DNA from: Steromphala cineraria
Lineage: Eukaryota; Mollusca; Gastropoda; Trochida; Trochidae
DNA length: 64,000 bases
Reading direction: 5' to 3'
Assembly (NCBI GenBank): GCA_916613615.1
Contig: OU744730.1
Span: forward strand, 35,511,315 to 35,575,314
Shown here piece by piece: positions 32,493 to 42,520 of this stretch; within the stretch, counting starts at the first letter, position 1; each line of letters begins with the position of its first letter. The notes under the pieces were generated by a model. That model worked only from the letters and a program-made list of their open reading frames with translations. It was not told where the DNA came from and ran no database searches. The translations under genes and the position numbers were made by a program.

Positions 32493-33967
32493 TTGGATCC
32501 CGCCGACGAATCTCCAGGCTTCTATTCTCTCGTTTTTCTGGTACCCAAAAAGGATTCTACAGACATGAGGATGATAATAGACCTCAAGGTTCTCAACAAA
32601 TCATTCTTAACCAGACCTCCCAAGTTTTTGATGAAATCGCTCAACAACACCCGGAAACTGATCCTTCCGCAGTCCAAGTTTGTCAGCCTCAACTTGAAGG
32701 ATGTGTACCTGCACATTCCCATCCATCCCAAGTCCCGGAAGTACCTTCGCTTCGCCCTCAACGGTCGCCGCTTCCAGTTCAGGGTGCTTACCTTCAGGAT
32801 CTCAGTGGCTCCTTGGCTCTTTACCGAAGTTACGGCTCCGGTCCTTCAGTTTCTGCACCTCCACTATGTTTTCATCCATGGTTACCTGGACGACTTCTTG
32901 CTCCAGCACCAGGACCAAATCACTCTGTACCAGCATATCGCTCTTGTTAAGCATGTCTTCTCTCACTTGGGCTTGATCATACACCAGGACAAGTCAGAAC
33001 TCATTCCATCAACGAGCATCAAGTTCCTGAGAGCCATGTTGGACTCAACGACATCCACTATTGCCCCGTCGGAATCCCGCTGGACGTCCATTCAAGCTCT
33101 CATCCAACAGTTTTTGAGCAGCAACAAGGCACACTCCCTCAGAGTGTCGATGTCGCTTGTGGGATCTCTCACCTCGATCCAGTCATTCACTACCAGAGGC
33201 CGCCTGAATCTGTGCCACATCCAATCCTGGGTAAACACTTCCCGCCATCTTCCCCTGGATTCCAAGATCGTTCCCACAGACACAGTTTGCCGAGAGCTCC
33301 AGTGGTGGACCTTGCGCTATCATGTCATGACAGGTTGCCCCTTCACACTTCCGCCTCCGGATCACACGATTTACACAGACGCGTCGAACCAGGGCTGGGG
33401 CAGACTCTGAGCAGATTCTGGAACCCAACAGATTCACAGCTTCACATCAATCTGCTGGAGATGAAAGCAGTGATCTTAGCGCTTCACAGTTGGAGATCCT
33501 TCCTACAGCAATCCAGTGTAATGATGGCGACGGACAACTCAACTGTGGTGGCCTACATAAACAAGTTGGGAGGAACGAGATCAGCCCCGTTGATGCAGCT
33601 TACCAGGGACCTTTACGCTCTGATAGACGCCTGCTCCATAACCCTTCGAGCCAGACACATTTCGGGGAAGCTGAACTTCCTGGCCGACTCTCTATCTCGT
33701 CAGAACCTTATCGTGTCCTCGGAATGGACGATCCACCTGCAAGTCTTGGATCTAATCAGCGACAAGTGGGAAAGGACGCAAGTAGACCTCTTTGCCACAG
33801 CTCTGAACTTCAGGCTTCCGACTTACGTCAGCCCAGTTCCGGACCCCCAGGCAATAGCAGTGGATGCTTTCTCGATGACTTGGGACAATCTTGTGGCTTA
33901 CGCGTTTCCTCCGTTCAAACTCATACCAGAGGTTCTCAGCAAAGTAAAACAACACAACTTTACCTGA
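32493..33967 (+). pseudogene. DIRS-type reverse transcriptase and RNase H
   Basis: RT frame 32493-33410: YSLVFLVPKKDSTDMRMIID, motif A region SLNLKDVYLHIPIHP, YLDD at residues 131-134, and DASNQGWG at its end. RNase H continues in another frame to 33967 with LLEMKAVILALHSW, ATDNSTVVAYINKLGGTRS, RHISGKLNFLADSLSR and the DIRS-typical QVDLFATALNFRLPTYVS and YAFPPFKLIPEVL. Two defects are visible. The motif A aspartate (usually LDLKDAY) is Asn, and a frameshift or stop lies near 33410 within RNase H. The RT is therefore catalytically dead. The combination with the downstream tyrosine recombinase identifies a DIRS element. Confidence 0.88.
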
Positions 33968-33976
33968 TAGCCCGGC

Positions 33977-34647
33977 TTGGCCCAAGAGAGCCTGGTTCCC
34001 ATCGCTTCTCGATCTCCTCCTGGAACCTCCGCTCCAACTCCCTCTATGGTGGAACCTGCTTCAACAACCGAGGTGGCAGCCTCAGAACATCAACCTCCAG
34101 GCCTTCAATCTACACGTTTGGAGAATATCCAGAGAGCGTTGCAGGAACGAGGATATGCGCAGGACACTTCTGATTTTATTTCCAGATCAATCAGACCAAG
34201 TACTTCTGCCCTCTATGATCATAAGTGGATCCAGTTCCAGCAGTGGAGAGGAGACAGAGGATTAGCTGAACTCCCCTTGTCCATCCCTATGATCGTCGAT
34301 TACACCGAGTTCGCAAGTTTAAAGCCGGCACCATCGAAGGCTACAGATCCGCCATTGCTTCTGTAACAGATCTAGAGGGCCTCTCCATTGGATCAGACAT
34401 AACCCTCACGAGACTTTTGAAATCCTTTAAGCTTCAGGACATAAGATCTCCTAACACCTTCCCCAAATGGGACCTCCTCTTAGTGCTACAGTCCTTGCAA
34501 CGAGCACCTTACGAACCCTTGCACGCCACGTCTCTCAAGTTCTTAGCCTGGAAAACTGCCTTTCTGATTGCCTTCGAGGTTCCTGAGAGCGCGTGGTTCC
34601 AGTCTCTACCTATCAACAGAGATGGTGGACTTCAACCACTTCCCTAG
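33977..34647 (+). pseudogene. DIRS tyrosine recombinase, N-terminal part only
   Basis: Frame 33977-34366 encodes the SAM-like N-terminal domain (RSIRPSTSALYDHKWIQFQQ, LSIPMIVDYTEF). After a frameshift, a second piece (about 34370-34647) contains LEGLSIGSDITLTRLLKSF and SLKFLAWKTAFLIA, the region just before the first catalytic Arg. The following residues (FEVPESAWF) do not match and the frame ends. The Arg-His-Arg-Tyr catalytic half is therefore missing. This enzyme normally integrates circular cDNA without a target duplication. Confidence 0.8.
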
Positions 34648-35590
34648 GTGGGCATATTTTCCCTGAACCTGGTTTTGCACTTTACTAAGGGCTGAGAAGT
34701 TTTAATATGTGTTTGAGTTCCTGTTGTGGTGGCGAGTGACCTGGTATAATCACTCTTTGGGAAACTAACGTTTCGATCTAAGCTTTAATCTTCCTCAGCA
34801 CCTTCCTTCCCCGTAACATTGTTCGGAGTGGAGAGTACAGGTTCTGGAAAATTATAGGAATTCCGAGTTAAATCCTGCTTAGGGTTTTGCGCTCCCGAAA
34901 TTATCCAGAATTACGTAATTGCCTTATATATTTTATAGTTGGTTCTAAAAAGTACCCCTTGAAGTCTTCTGTTAAGGCTAGTCCCGACTGAATTGGTAGT
35001 TTTCTACTCTCTTATTGTAGAAAAACGATGTCTTAAAAGCTTCTCTAAGAATTTATTAATTAATTTATTCCCTGTTTCCTTCTAAAATCGGCAATTTTAC
35101 TGTTATTTGGATAATTTTGGGACGGTTTTACGGAATTTACTGTTTATCTCCCTTTCCTTGAGAGTTTTAGCGATAAGATACGCTAATTTTGGAGATCTAT
35201 TATTACCTTAAATACCCTTAACGAGGTCTGGATACCCTTCTCCTTACGTGGTATTCTGTCAATGTTGGTTTAGAGGTAAGGGTTTTCGCAATAATTATGA
35301 AACAATCACAATTATTGTTAGTAATTATAAGAAAACTTACCTCTAAACCAACGAATTACTCCCTCCCTCCTCCCTGTTATCCAGCTCTCTGTACATCGAA
35401 AATCCAAGGGAGATAATTCAAGGGGAGGTAATTCAGAAATAACAACACTCAAACCACTAAAAAATTTATTTTTATTCACACTCTGTACGATCTCTCCGAA
35501 AGAGAGAAATAAGTCAATGTTGGTTTAGAGATAAGTTTTCTTATAATTACTAACAATAATTGTGATTGTTTCATTATCCTACCTCATTTA
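34648..35590 (+). other. DIRS 3' region with inverted and complementary repeats
   Basis: 35264-35352 is a palindrome with arms GTTGGTTTAGAGGTAAG...CTTACCTCTAAACCAAC. Its inner sequence reappears inverted at 35516-35578 (TTTTCTTATAATTACTAACA ... GATTGTTTCATTAT). Such mutually complementary pieces 3' of the recombinase are the hallmark of the internal complementary region and right terminus of DIRS elements. The corresponding left terminal repeat is not found before gag at 31336-31436, so the 5' end is truncated. 34650-35250 is AT-rich without genes. Confidence 0.6.
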
Positions 35591-35892
35591 AGAATCTCGA
35601 TCTCTGATTAGTCCATGCGACCCTGGATAAATACTGATCGATATCACCCTCTTGAGCGGGAGGATAAATTATTTATACCCCGGCACATTAAAAGCATGAA
35701 AAAAACGTGCAGATTGAGCCTCTTGAAATTTACAAGAACACATGAATACCTCGAACACATGATCAAACTGGTTTCTTTTGATCAACCTATATGTAGCTTT
35801 GAACAAACTATAGTCAAAGGGTTGACACAGTTAATGTGTTTTTTTTCTTAATATTATATGCGTTTTGATTAAACATTCCGTAAGATAAATTC

Positions 35893-36030
35893 GTTATACC
35901 ATTCAGAGGCGGGGTATATGGGGAGAAATCAGCCTCTTGCTTGGTGTTATGCAACTCGCCTTCGGCTCGTCGCATAACACCAAGCTCGAGGCTGATATCT
36001 CCTCATATACCCGCCTCTGAATGGTATAAC
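35893..36030. repeat. Fold-back hairpin element (arms about 60 bp)
   Basis: GTTATACCATTCAGAGGCGG ... GGTGTTATGC pairs with GCATAACACC ... CCGCCTCTGAATGGTATAAC. The apex is ACTCGCCTTCGGCTCGT (35954-35970). About nine tenths of arm positions pair. No coding potential. Confidence 0.9.
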
Positions 36031-36355
36031 TTATAATGGTTTGGCAAGCACCTGCGTTTGAATATTAAATACTCTTACGAAACTAAAACGTTATATATGT
36101 CATATATGTTGAAAAGTAGTACTTACTTACTTAGACAGAATGTTGTTGCAATTGTAGACGAAATCATCCAATTAAAAAAGTTTAATACTCTACGTTTATC
36201 CTCTAGAAAACATTTAATCAATTGTAGCCTGACTATTAAGAATTTTGCTGAGTGTGTTACGGAGAGCCTTTGAATATGCTAAAGGATATATATCAAATGA
36301 TATTACTTTTGTTAGAATTGCTTATGATATCGAGGTAAAAATTATATTTTGTTAA
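36031..36355. other. No gene recognised
   Basis: AT-rich. A 71-codon frame at 36058-36273 has no recognised features. Confidence 0.4.
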
Positions 36356-36474
36356 GGGTGCGATCATGCTCGAAACCATCCTGTAAACCAGGTGACTTCT
36401 TTTCTTTAGCGTGTCGAAAGCAAGAGAAATGAAGTCGCCTGGTTTACAGGATGGGTTTGAGCATGATCGTACCC
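36356..36474. repeat. Palindromic element, 44-bp arms
   Basis: 36356-36399 and 36431-36474 are reverse complements with four mismatches (both contain CGATCATGCTC and CATCCTGTAAACCAGG). The loop is about 31 bp. It probably represents a fold-back MITE. Confidence 0.88.
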
Positions 36475-36600
36475 AACACCCGACACCCAACTAAAAATAG
36501 TTTTTCGCACGCTCATTACCCTGATTCAGTAATGTTGACAGCGAGCCAAATAGTAACAGCCCAGACCTCCTTTAACATGCAAGTCTATGGAGATGGAGCC

Positions 36601-36631
36601 ACCGTGAGAATACTTTTGTTCACAGTCTGTA
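36601..36631 (-). repeat. Terminal inverted repeat with TA site, same family as 16479-16512
   Basis: ACCGTGAGAATACTTTTGTT followed by CACAGTCTG and then TA, the reverse complement of the 16481 end with one or two mismatches. No partner end was found close by. See findings. Confidence 0.6.
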
Positions 36632-37880
36632 CATAGCATCCACATTTCTGTCCGCTTAGTGTACCGGTAATAATTTTCATTGATTATCTTTCAGCGAGTT
36701 TGTGTCAGCCATTAGAAGGTAGAAAACTTTCCCGAGTAAATTCGTCAGGAATCTGCTACAGTAAAAATAGGCTTCAGATCCCAGACAGCTACAAAGGAAG
36801 ACGTCTAGCATGTTGGACTATCTTCCTTTATGAACTTTTCAGATTTTGCATATTTGTTGGAAATCATCCTAGCTACAATCTCATAATTTTGGTTTATTCC
36901 CCAATTCTTTATCTAAGAAACGACACTACTTTAAGCAACTTACACAAAGTATTGAAATTTTTTTTTAACACAGTGAGATAGCTTTTATCTGTACTGTATC
37001 TGTATACATATGTAAGTACTTCTGATGAAATCTAGTTTGATACTTGTCAGAAAATTATAATGAAATTATGTACTTAAAGATGAGATGATTTGCATTCAAC
37101 CTGCAGTGTTTTACAAAAAATCATCAATAATAATTATTTAATGTTAATTATTTATGTCACAATAAATTAATATGTTAGTATATGGAATTATTTTTACCGT
37201 GGGAAAACTTCTGTCCAAGGTCTGTATAAATATGATAATGTTGACAATCTATAAATTTGTCAATTTTATCTTGCTGTTTCTGTAATTGGATATAAAATAT
37301 TTTGATAACATTTAAAAAACTTTTGTTGATTTTGATTGATAGTTGCCAATTTTTACATACCGGTACATGTTTGGTGTTATATCATGGGTTTAATATTACC
37401 TAATTATTGCATAAAAATTATGACTAGACTAAGTTGAGACAGTATTCTTGACGGCAGGTAAGATCATACAGAGAGAAGAGAGAGAACATTTAAAAAAAAA
37501 TTTTAGTGGTCTGAGTGTTGTTTCTTACCGAGTTATCTCCCTTACTTCCCCTGAATTCAAATCTGAAATTGACATTTCTTTTCTCTGTCCAAGTAAACTG
37601 TCAGGAATTAGACTATTTAATGTCAAAAGATCAAACAATTTCTATGTTAGGAGCTTCATAATGAATGGCCACGTGTATTTACGTCTGAAATGTTCGTTTG
37701 ATAGCGGGGTCACAGTGGTAATCGGTGAAAAAATTGCGATGTCAAAAAGACCGGTAAAAACTTCGGAAACAATTTCTCATCAAAGTGGAAAAAGAGCAAG
37801 CAAACTGTACAACGTTACAGAAAGGATTATTTTAGTGAATGGCCGTGCCTAAAGCAATCTAGATAATATGGTGATGTACT
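36632..37880. other. No gene supported; one 134-codon ORF of unknown nature
   Basis: 37448-37852 (plus) is open for 134 codons, long for such AT-rich sequence. It shows no recognised domain, signal peptide or membrane segment. The remainder is AT-rich. A transposon remnant or chance frame is more likely than a host gene. Confidence 0.3.
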
Positions 37881-37883
37881 ATA

Positions 37884-38694
37884 CAATCTTGGAAGAAAAA
37901 ATATCTTAAGATTTGTCCTATACCATCTTGGAATATTTCAATATTCCAAGATCGTATAACAAATCTTAAGATATGTACGGAAGTCTTAAGATATGACAAA
38001 ATCTAAAACCTCCTGTTCAATCTTGGAATATGTGAATATCTTAAGATATTTTCTGTACGATCTTGGGATATCTATCTAAATGATATCATTTGTCTATGAA
38101 TTTGGATACTTACTCTTAATTCAATTGAAAAGAGTGTTTTAAATAAAAGTAGACATGATGATTTTTTTTTGTGGAAAAACTACTTTTGATGAATAAAATG
38201 AGAAAAATGCCTGTTTGGAAAAAATAACTTTGATAAAGAAAATAACTTAATTTGGGGAAAGCCTTTGGGAAAAAATGACTTTATTTGGAAAAAAATGATT
38301 CCGAATAAGAATATGACTTTATTTGGGGGAACACTTTGATAAAGAAAATGACTTTGTTTACAAAAATAATTTAAGAAAATGACTTTATTTGAAACAGTGA
38401 CTTTGATGAAGAAAATAACGTTATTGAAGAAAGGACTTTGATGAAAAAATATGATATGGTGTAGAGTTCAAGGCTATGTAAAACGTGCGTATGTGTAAAG
38501 ATTATTAAAGACACGAACGCTCATGGCAGACATACGCTAGATCTCCATTTCTTTAATACCTTTTATTTACAATTTGCATTCTTTATATCATGAAATTCCT
38601 TTTAGCAAGAGTTACAGGGTATTTTAAGTGATGATGAATTAGACCCTTAACATTAGAACACTCACACTAGATATAAGCTAGATATTCCAAGATT
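37884..38694. mobile_element. MITE-like element with CAATCTTGGAA ends and palindromic subterminal array
   Basis: CAATCTTGGAA at about 37886 and its complement at 38684-38694 form short inverted ends. 37885-38075 holds repeated palindromes: ATCTTAAGAT several times and ATCTTGGAATAT facing ATATTCCAAGAT. 38160-38460 is a degenerate tandem repeat of TTTGGAAAAAATGACTTT and GATAAAGAAAATGACTTT words. No protein is encoded. Boundaries are tentative because no target duplication was seen. Confidence 0.45.
38160..38460 (+). repeat. Degenerate short tandem repeat
   Basis: About ten irregular units containing GACTTTATTTGG or GACTTTGATRAAGAAAA. Confidence 0.7.
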
Positions 38695-38897
38695 GAATGG
38701 CCATTTCTTTGGCAGCCTTTGTCACAAGTTCTTTTTTGAATTATGATCTGAACTCATCATGAATGTTGTCCTATGTTAAAAAAAACATGAATGGCGTATG
38801 AGAACTTTACCAGGTTTTTTTATGTTGCTCTTTCTTTCCCAATTTTATCCATCAAAATGATCTTGAGTAAGAAAAACAGTAACCAACTCTGTGCTCC

Positions 38898-38999
38898 GAA
38901 TTGTGGATTATCTGTCCCTCGGGAATTATTGTGTCAAACTCCTCGCTGAAGCTCAAAGTTTACCACAATAATTAACTCAGAACAGATAATCCATAATTC
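38898..38999. repeat. Fold-back hairpin (arms about 45 bp)
   Basis: GAATTGTGGATTATCTGT...GAATTATTGTG pairs with CACAATAATTAACTC...ACAGATAATCCATAATTC. The apex is CTCGCTGAAGCTC (38942-38954). Confidence 0.85.
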
Positions 39000-39243
39000 C
39001 TTGCAACTCATTGATTATTCTTATATTAATTCTGATGTTTTCAAGATAGAGTAACTACGTATCTCAACATTTCCAAACTCTTTCAACTTTCCTGTCTGCA
39101 TGGCTCAGCTTGCATGTGCTTATCTAAATATAGACCCCCAAACAGTGCCTCACCCATGCTTCCACACCAGCATTGAGGCTTTGCCAGGCTTGCCAAGAAA
39201 AGAATGTGCGTTACTACCTTACCACGAGTCCGGCTTTAACTAG

Positions 39244-39335
39244 TTTTTAGCTCATGTGGCCTGAAAGACCTGATAGCATAAAAGAATGGCATGGTGTCCG
39301 TCCATCCATCCATCCGTCCCCCGTAACTCTTTTTC
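39244..39335 (+). repeat. TTTAGCTC repeat fragment just upstream of the VPS35 exon
   Basis: TTTTTAGCTCATGTGGCCTG, then AGACCTGATAGC, GGCATGGTGTCCGTCC and CATCCATCCATCCGTCC: the head of the repeat seen at 28924, truncated about 60 bp before the exon's splice acceptor. Confidence 0.85.
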
Positions 39336-39398
39336 CTTTTTTTCCATTAAATTTTGGGTAGTTTGACTTCCTTTCCAATGGTGTTTGGTATGTTGCAG

Positions 39399-39500
39399 CC
39401 GTCGACCCCGCAGATGTCGCCCCAGGAGGAACAGGAGAAGCTTCTTGAAGACGCCACCACTGTGGTCAAGAACCAGGCTTTCCAGATGGTCCGCTGTCTA
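39399..39500 (+). CDS. VPS35: VPS35 (retromer core subunit), one internal exon near the N-terminus
   Basis: A 102-bp, phase-0 exon bounded by a pyrimidine-rich acceptor (TTTGGTATGTTGCAG, AG at 39397-39398) and a consensus donor (GTGAGT from 39501). It encodes 34 residues including SPQEEQEKLLEDAT and VVKNQAFQMVRCL. These match the start of VPS35 proteins (animal orthologues begin with a short variable stretch, then SPQ-DEQEKLL...FQM-RCL). VPS35 is the long alpha-solenoid subunit of retromer, which sorts membrane cargo from endosomes to the Golgi or plasma membrane. Codon use (GTC, CTT, AAG) and GC content stand out from the AT-rich surroundings. The next exon is not seen, so the following intron probably exceeds the window; the first exon, only a few codons, could not be located. 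A Val replaces the usual Lys before Arg-Cys-Leu. An isolated duplicated exon cannot be excluded. Confidence 0.85.
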
Positions 39501-40343
39501 GTGAGTTCACGCAACCCTAACTCAAGCATACACATTTCATGCATCAAGTACAATGAAGCCTCATGTTTGAGAAAAAAAATGACTAGATCTATTATTCATT
39601 TTCCTAGGGAATGTTCTTTGTTTATAAAGCTAAAACTTTCTGTTGTTTACCGATCAATTGGAAAGGTTGGCTTTCTTGAGGGCTAAGCAGATCATATGGC
39701 AGTCATAGTTTGTTAACTGTATGTGTGATGTTATGTTTATTTGTAAAAGTTTATTTACATTATGAAAGTATGTATCATATCAAATGTGTCAATGGAAGTT
39801 TATTACTAGATTTGTAAATTTAGTGACTGTCAAGAAGTATGATTACTTACCGGTATTTTAAATTCCCCACTTTGTTTTTGAATTAGTCTGATCATGCCCA
39901 CTAGGCCAAAAGCTAACATGAGGCCCTAAAAATAAAAAGCCCATTCGGTTTTTACTTTAATTCTTGATAAGTTGAAACTTGAAGAAGTGTTAGATCTAAT
40001 GTTTTTATATTTATTTCCTGTTGTATGCTTTGTTGTCCGAAAGAAACCCATTATCAGCTATTTACGTATCTGTTGTATATTACTTTTGCAAATATCATAT
40101 TCAATATTGATAATAATGATTCAAATACTTAGTTATATGGTTTGCGATGATAATTAGTCTTTTGTAATTTTAATAATGGGAGGCTTCTAATAAAAAATAT
40201 ATCCATAGACAAGGAAATTTCCTTCCATGTCTAAAAATGTTTTGCAGATAAGAGTTCAATTCTAAGATTCTGAGGAACAATTTTCTAATGAAGTAAAATC
40301 AATGAAAACCAATGATGATATTATGTCATTATATGTGTTTAAC
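39501..40343. other. Intron sequence, no further gene
   Basis: AT-rich sequence following the VPS35 donor. No exon, RNA gene or element terminus was recognised. Confidence 0.5.
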
Positions 40344-41300
40344 CCTTACGATGCTAACCGCGGAATATTCGGGGTCAGCTATAACAGTGCCCGTAAGCAG
40401 TCGATCTAGGCGAGTCCCGGAACGAGGAAACTAACTTTCCCGATAGAATTTTTTGCACCAAGACTTTTCTCTGTTCTCAGTGCCTGGCTATAACTTTTTT
40501 GTACTAAGCTTTCCAGAACTTATATTCATAACTTACTGCTTATACCTCGGGGGAACGATTTTGACATGTTCACATTTAAGGTCAAAGGTCAAGGTCACCA
40601 GGTATAAAATCACTAAAAAATTTCCTTGTAATCGCTATAACTTGAAAAGAGTTTGTGTTATGAAGCTCTAACTTGGCATATATCATCCATTGGAAGAGTA
40701 AAAAATTTTGAAAAGGTTTTCGCTACAATCTGTCCACGGTCAAGGTCACGACTTTAGCATGGTTTTGCGAAAATGCTTTATTTTAACTATGAACACTTTT
40801 AATCAATAGATGATTATTATACTTAATGAAAAGTGTTCATTGATTGTGTAACCTTGAAGGTCAAAGGTCAAGGTCATGAGATTTGTGTTATTGCAATGTG
40901 CAACTAATTTGGGTATCACTTAATCCCATTAAGCTTTTCAGAACTCATGAACATGTATAAGTGTTAAGACCTGGGGAATTGCTATGACATGTTCACTTTC
41001 AAGGTCAAAGGTCAAGGGCTATAAAATCACTAGATTTTGTATATATCATCTCTTGAGAAGTACAAAATTTTGAAAAGGTTTTGGGTACGAACTGTCAAAA
41101 ATACTTTAATTCGTTTCATCAATGTTATACTCAATGAAATGTATTCATTGATTGCGTGACCTTGAATGTCAAAGGTCAAGGTCACAAGAAAATGACCAAT
41201 ATGCTGAGGCTCTTAGAAGACTGAAAAAGGGTAAGGCAAAACCCCAAGTTTCGGGGCTGTTCTGCTTTTGCGGTGTCCCGCAAACGCTAATCTAGTTTTT
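40344..41300. repeat. Dispersed repeat carrying AAGGTCAAAGGTCAAGGTCA words
   Basis: The composite repeat starts AACCCTTACGATGCTAACCG and ends near TTTTGCGGTGTCCCGCAAAC. Within it, words of AAGGTCAAAGGTCAAGGTCA type recur near 40577, 40858, 41001 and 41165, with partial copies near 40740. Each is preceded by TTGATTGYGTGACC or GACATGTTCAC. Units of about 280 bp (CAGAACTYATGAACATG ... TTTTGAAAAGGTTT) repeat roughly three times. No coding frame. Confidence 0.75.
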
Positions 41301-41811
41301 CTCTGTCTCTCCCAAGAGCGAGCTCATGCATCGCCCGGGACACGGGATTACATTGTTTGCACAAATTAGAGAAGCACACCTTATCTCTCATACGCCGTGA
41401 CAAACTAACCCTTGAGCTCGAGCGGATTTCAATGAAAAAGGCATTGTTGGAAAGGGCATTGAATTGTCGTCATTTTGATGTGTAATATTTACATGCGCTG
41501 TAAGAAATAATGAAACTACAATCTGTGAATATGGATTTTCTTTTCTGTGGTTTCTTTGGAAAACATGACTTACAAAGTGACTTAACAAAAATAATTTTGT
41601 CCTCAGTACATCTCGTAGAATATTCATGATAACTACTTCAAATTTGAAACAAAGATCAACCATTATCCCTAGATGTACCCTTTAATTGTAAAACCTATTA
41701 ATGAATTTGGTATTGGGGTTTCAGTGGAAAGCAGACTTACACAAAGATTTACTGTATACTCAACTATCAGACAACTTTAACCAATATTAATCAGTTTTAC
41801 TATTTGAATTT
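41301..41811. other. No gene recognised
   Basis: AT-rich sequence; a 91-codon minus frame at 41663-41388 has no recognised features. Confidence 0.4.
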
Positions 41812-42520
41812 TTTAGCTCACCTTTACGAAGTAAATGTGAGCTTATGTCGTGGCGCTTCGTCCGTCGTCCGTCTGTCTGTCTGTCTGTAAACTTTCAGGA
41901 AAAAGACTACTCCTCCTAAACGAATCCAGATATCATTCTGAAATTGTAGTATGTTATACCCATGGTGATTCCTCACAGAAAGGTAGACGTTTCAGTTTTG
42001 AGAATCTAAGATGGCCGCCATGGCAGCCATATTGAATTTTCAATTAGATTTCAGGAAAAAGACTACTCCTCCTAAATGAATCCAGATATCATTCTGAAAT
42101 TGTAGTATGTTATACCCATGGTGATTCCCCACAGAAAGGTAGACGTTTAAGTTTTGAGAATCCAAGATGGCCGCTATGGCAGCCATATTGAATTTTCAAT
42201 TAGATTTCATGAAAAGACTACTCTTTCTAAACCAATCTAGATATCATTCTGAAATTGTAGTATGTTATAACTATGGTGATTCCGCACAGAAAGGTAGACG
42301 TTTCAGTTTTGAGAATCCAATATGGCCGCCATGGCAGCCATATTGAATTTTCAATTAGATTTCATGAAAATGACTACTTCTCCTAAACCAATCTAGATAT
42401 CATTTTCATATTGTAGTATGTTATACCTATAGTGATTCCTCCCACAAAGGTAGACGTTTCAGTTTTGAGAATCCAAGATGGCCGCGATAGCAGCCATATT
42501 GACTTTTCAGCTGCAGATGA
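41812..42520 (+). repeat. TTTTAGCTCACC repeat with ~156-bp tandem core (4 units)
   Basis: The head reads TTTTTTAGCTCACCTTTACG and TGTGAGCTTATG, followed by (GTCT)n. Units starting near 41894, 42050, 42206 and 42359 contain ACTACTCCTCCTAAACGAAT, GGTGATTCC and AAGATGGCCGCCATGGCAGC. The same unit, diverged, resumes at 56189-56380, on the far side of the large element at 44494-56184. Confidence 0.88.

Noticed and set aside
37448..37852. A 134-codon frame as a possible host gene
   Set aside because: No homology recognised; kept only as a note in the region entry.
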